Source: Mycolicibacter kumamotonensis | GTDB taxonomy: Bacteria > Actinomycetota > Actinomycetes > Mycobacteriales > Mycobacteriaceae | DNA: 64,000 bases | Direction of reading: 5' to 3' | Assembly: GCF_002086285.1 (NCBI RefSeq) | Contig: NZ_MVHU01000001.1 | Coordinates: 1-64,000, forward strand | Part shown: piece by piece, positions 63,256-64,000 of the stretch | Numbering within the stretch: position 1 is the first letter of the stretch | Layout: each line of letters begins with the position of its first letter | Made by a program: the position numbers and the translations under genes | Notes under the pieces: generated by a model | What the model was told of the DNA's origin: nothing | The model's input: the letters and a program-made list of their open reading frames with translations, nothing else | The model's database searches: none

Positions 63256-64000
63256 TTACTCATGCGGCGCGGCGACGGGTGCGGGGGGCTCGATAGGTGA
63301 GGCTTCATCGTCGCCGAGCGGCGCGGCGGCCTCCCGCCTGGCCTTGCGTTTGTCGTGCAGCCGGGCGATCTGGATCGCGAACTCCAGCAGCAGCGTCAGT
63401 GCCAGGCCGAGCGCGGTCATCGAGAACGGATCGGAGCCCGGCGTGGCGACCGCGGCGAAGGCGAACACCGCGAAGATCAGCCCGCGCCGCCACTCCGCCA
63501 GCCGGGCGTAGCTGAGCACGCCGACCTGATTGAGCATCACGATCAGCAGCGGGAATTCGAAACTGATTCCGAACACCAGCAGCAGGTTGATCAAGAACCC
63601 GAAATAGCGTTCACCCGACAGCGCGGTCACCTGGACGTCGCTGCCGATGGTCAGCAGAAAACCCAGCGCCTTGGCCAGCACCAGATACGCCAGGACGGCG
63701 CCGGCGACGAACAGCACGGCGGCCGATACGACGAACACCACCGCGAAGCGCCGCTCCTTGCGGTACAAGCCCGGCGTGATGAAGGCCCACAGCTGGTAGA
63801 ACCAGATCGGGCAGGCCAGTACCACGCCGGCGGCGACAGCGACCTTGAGCCGCAGCATGAACTGATCGAACGGCCCGGTGGCCAGCAATCGGCAGTGCCC
63901 GTCCGCAGCGATCTGCGCCCGCGCCGAGTCGGGCAGCGCGCAATAGGGATGTCGTAGCCACTCGCCGAGGCTCTCCAGCCCCAGGAAGCCGTGCGAGTAC
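63256..64000 (-). CDS. tatC: Twin-arginine translocase subunit TatC, 5' end outside the window
   Basis: The partial protein (248 residues visible) continues past the window edge. Membrane helices include [40 protein letters not shown] and [20 protein letters not shown]. Family marks are [15 protein letters not shown] (the usual P-x-E-x-F loop, here with Asp), [19 protein letters not shown] [14 protein letters not shown], and [18 protein letters not shown]. TatC recognises twin-arginine signal peptides and forms the translocon with TatA. The C-terminal tail is Pro/Ala-rich and ends [10 protein letters not shown] substrate with a Tat-type signal (the sugar-binding lipoprotein) lies in the same window. 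Confidence 0.95.
   Translation of the reverse strand, partial: YSHGFLGLESLGEWLRHPYCALPDSARAQIAADGHCRLLATGPFDQFMLRLKVAVAAGVVLACPIWFYQLWAFITPGLYRKERRFAVVFVVSAAVLFVAGAVLAYLVLAKALGFLLTIGSDVQVTALSGERYFGFLINLLLVFGISFEFPLLIVMLNQVGVLSYARLAEWRRGLIFAVFAFAAVATPGSDPFSMTALGLALTLLLEFAIQIARLHDKRKARREAAAPLGDDEASPIEPPAPVAAPHE

Overview
The window comes from a high-GC actinobacterium, almost certainly a non-tuberculous Mycobacterium/Mycolicibacterium. From about 35 kb onward most genes are recognisable homologues, in order, of the M. tuberculosis Rv2038c-Rv2093c stretch: the Rv2038c-2041c sugar importer, an Rv2042c-like gene, pncA, lipT, lppI, rbpA, ppm1/lnt, fxsA, an Rv2054-like hydrolase, an Rv2061c-like PPOX protein, Rv2073c, Rv2074, pepE, Rv2090, Rv2091c, helY and tatC. 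These identifications rest on reading the proteins and on remembered gene order; no database search was run.

Layout. (1) Positions 1 to about 21.7 kb are accessory DNA: the 5' part of an IS256-family transposase gene, an orphan hypothetical gene, a Tn7-like transposition module (TnsA-like, TnsB, TnsC/TniB, TniQ, plus one small translationally coupled gene), and then a defence-type cluster. That cluster has a large SNF2 helicase on the minus strand. Diverging from it is a plus-strand operon encoding a second helicase with a C-terminal DUF3883-like domain, a DUF1156 DNA methyltransferase, a HEPN-DUF499 ATPase, a DUF262 protein and a MAE_28990-type HEPN protein. Base composition is visibly lower in GC at 19.9-21.7 kb. 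(2) From 21.7 to 22.7 kb is an almost gene-free junction holding one tiny secreted protein flanked by two related palindromes. (3) From 22.7 to 34.5 kb are core genes: a DesA1-type acyl-ACP desaturase, HrpA, an SDR, a secreted peptidase-like protein, a DUF732 protein, a methyltransferase, aconitase and a TDT-family transporter. (4) From 34.5 to 45 kb is a tightly overlapping minus-strand operon of a CUT1 sugar ABC importer, headed by a YhgE/Pip membrane protein and a degenerate ABC ATPase. It is followed by an ECF41 sigma factor, a DoxX-like protein, a HTH-TOBE regulator, an NTF2-like protein, pncA and a DUF2784 protein. (5) From 45 to 64 kb is the conserved lipT-to-tatC block.

How the parts fit together. 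The Tn7-like genes probably mobilised, or once mobilised, the adjacent defence cargo. The tnsB gene carries a one-base frame break and the terminal HEPN gene appears to carry another, both in homopolymer runs. The defence operon resembles DISARM-like helicase + methyltransferase + ATPase systems, but adds a DUF262/HEPN pair and a divergent SNF2 helicase, and I see no phospholipase-D or DUF3780 gene. In the core region several genes have a TAnnnT -10 box 6-8 nt before the start codon, which fits leaderless transcripts. Two of these promoters (lipT and lppI) flank a perfect-period 56-bp tandem repeat of six copies, which is the most striking non-coding feature of the window.
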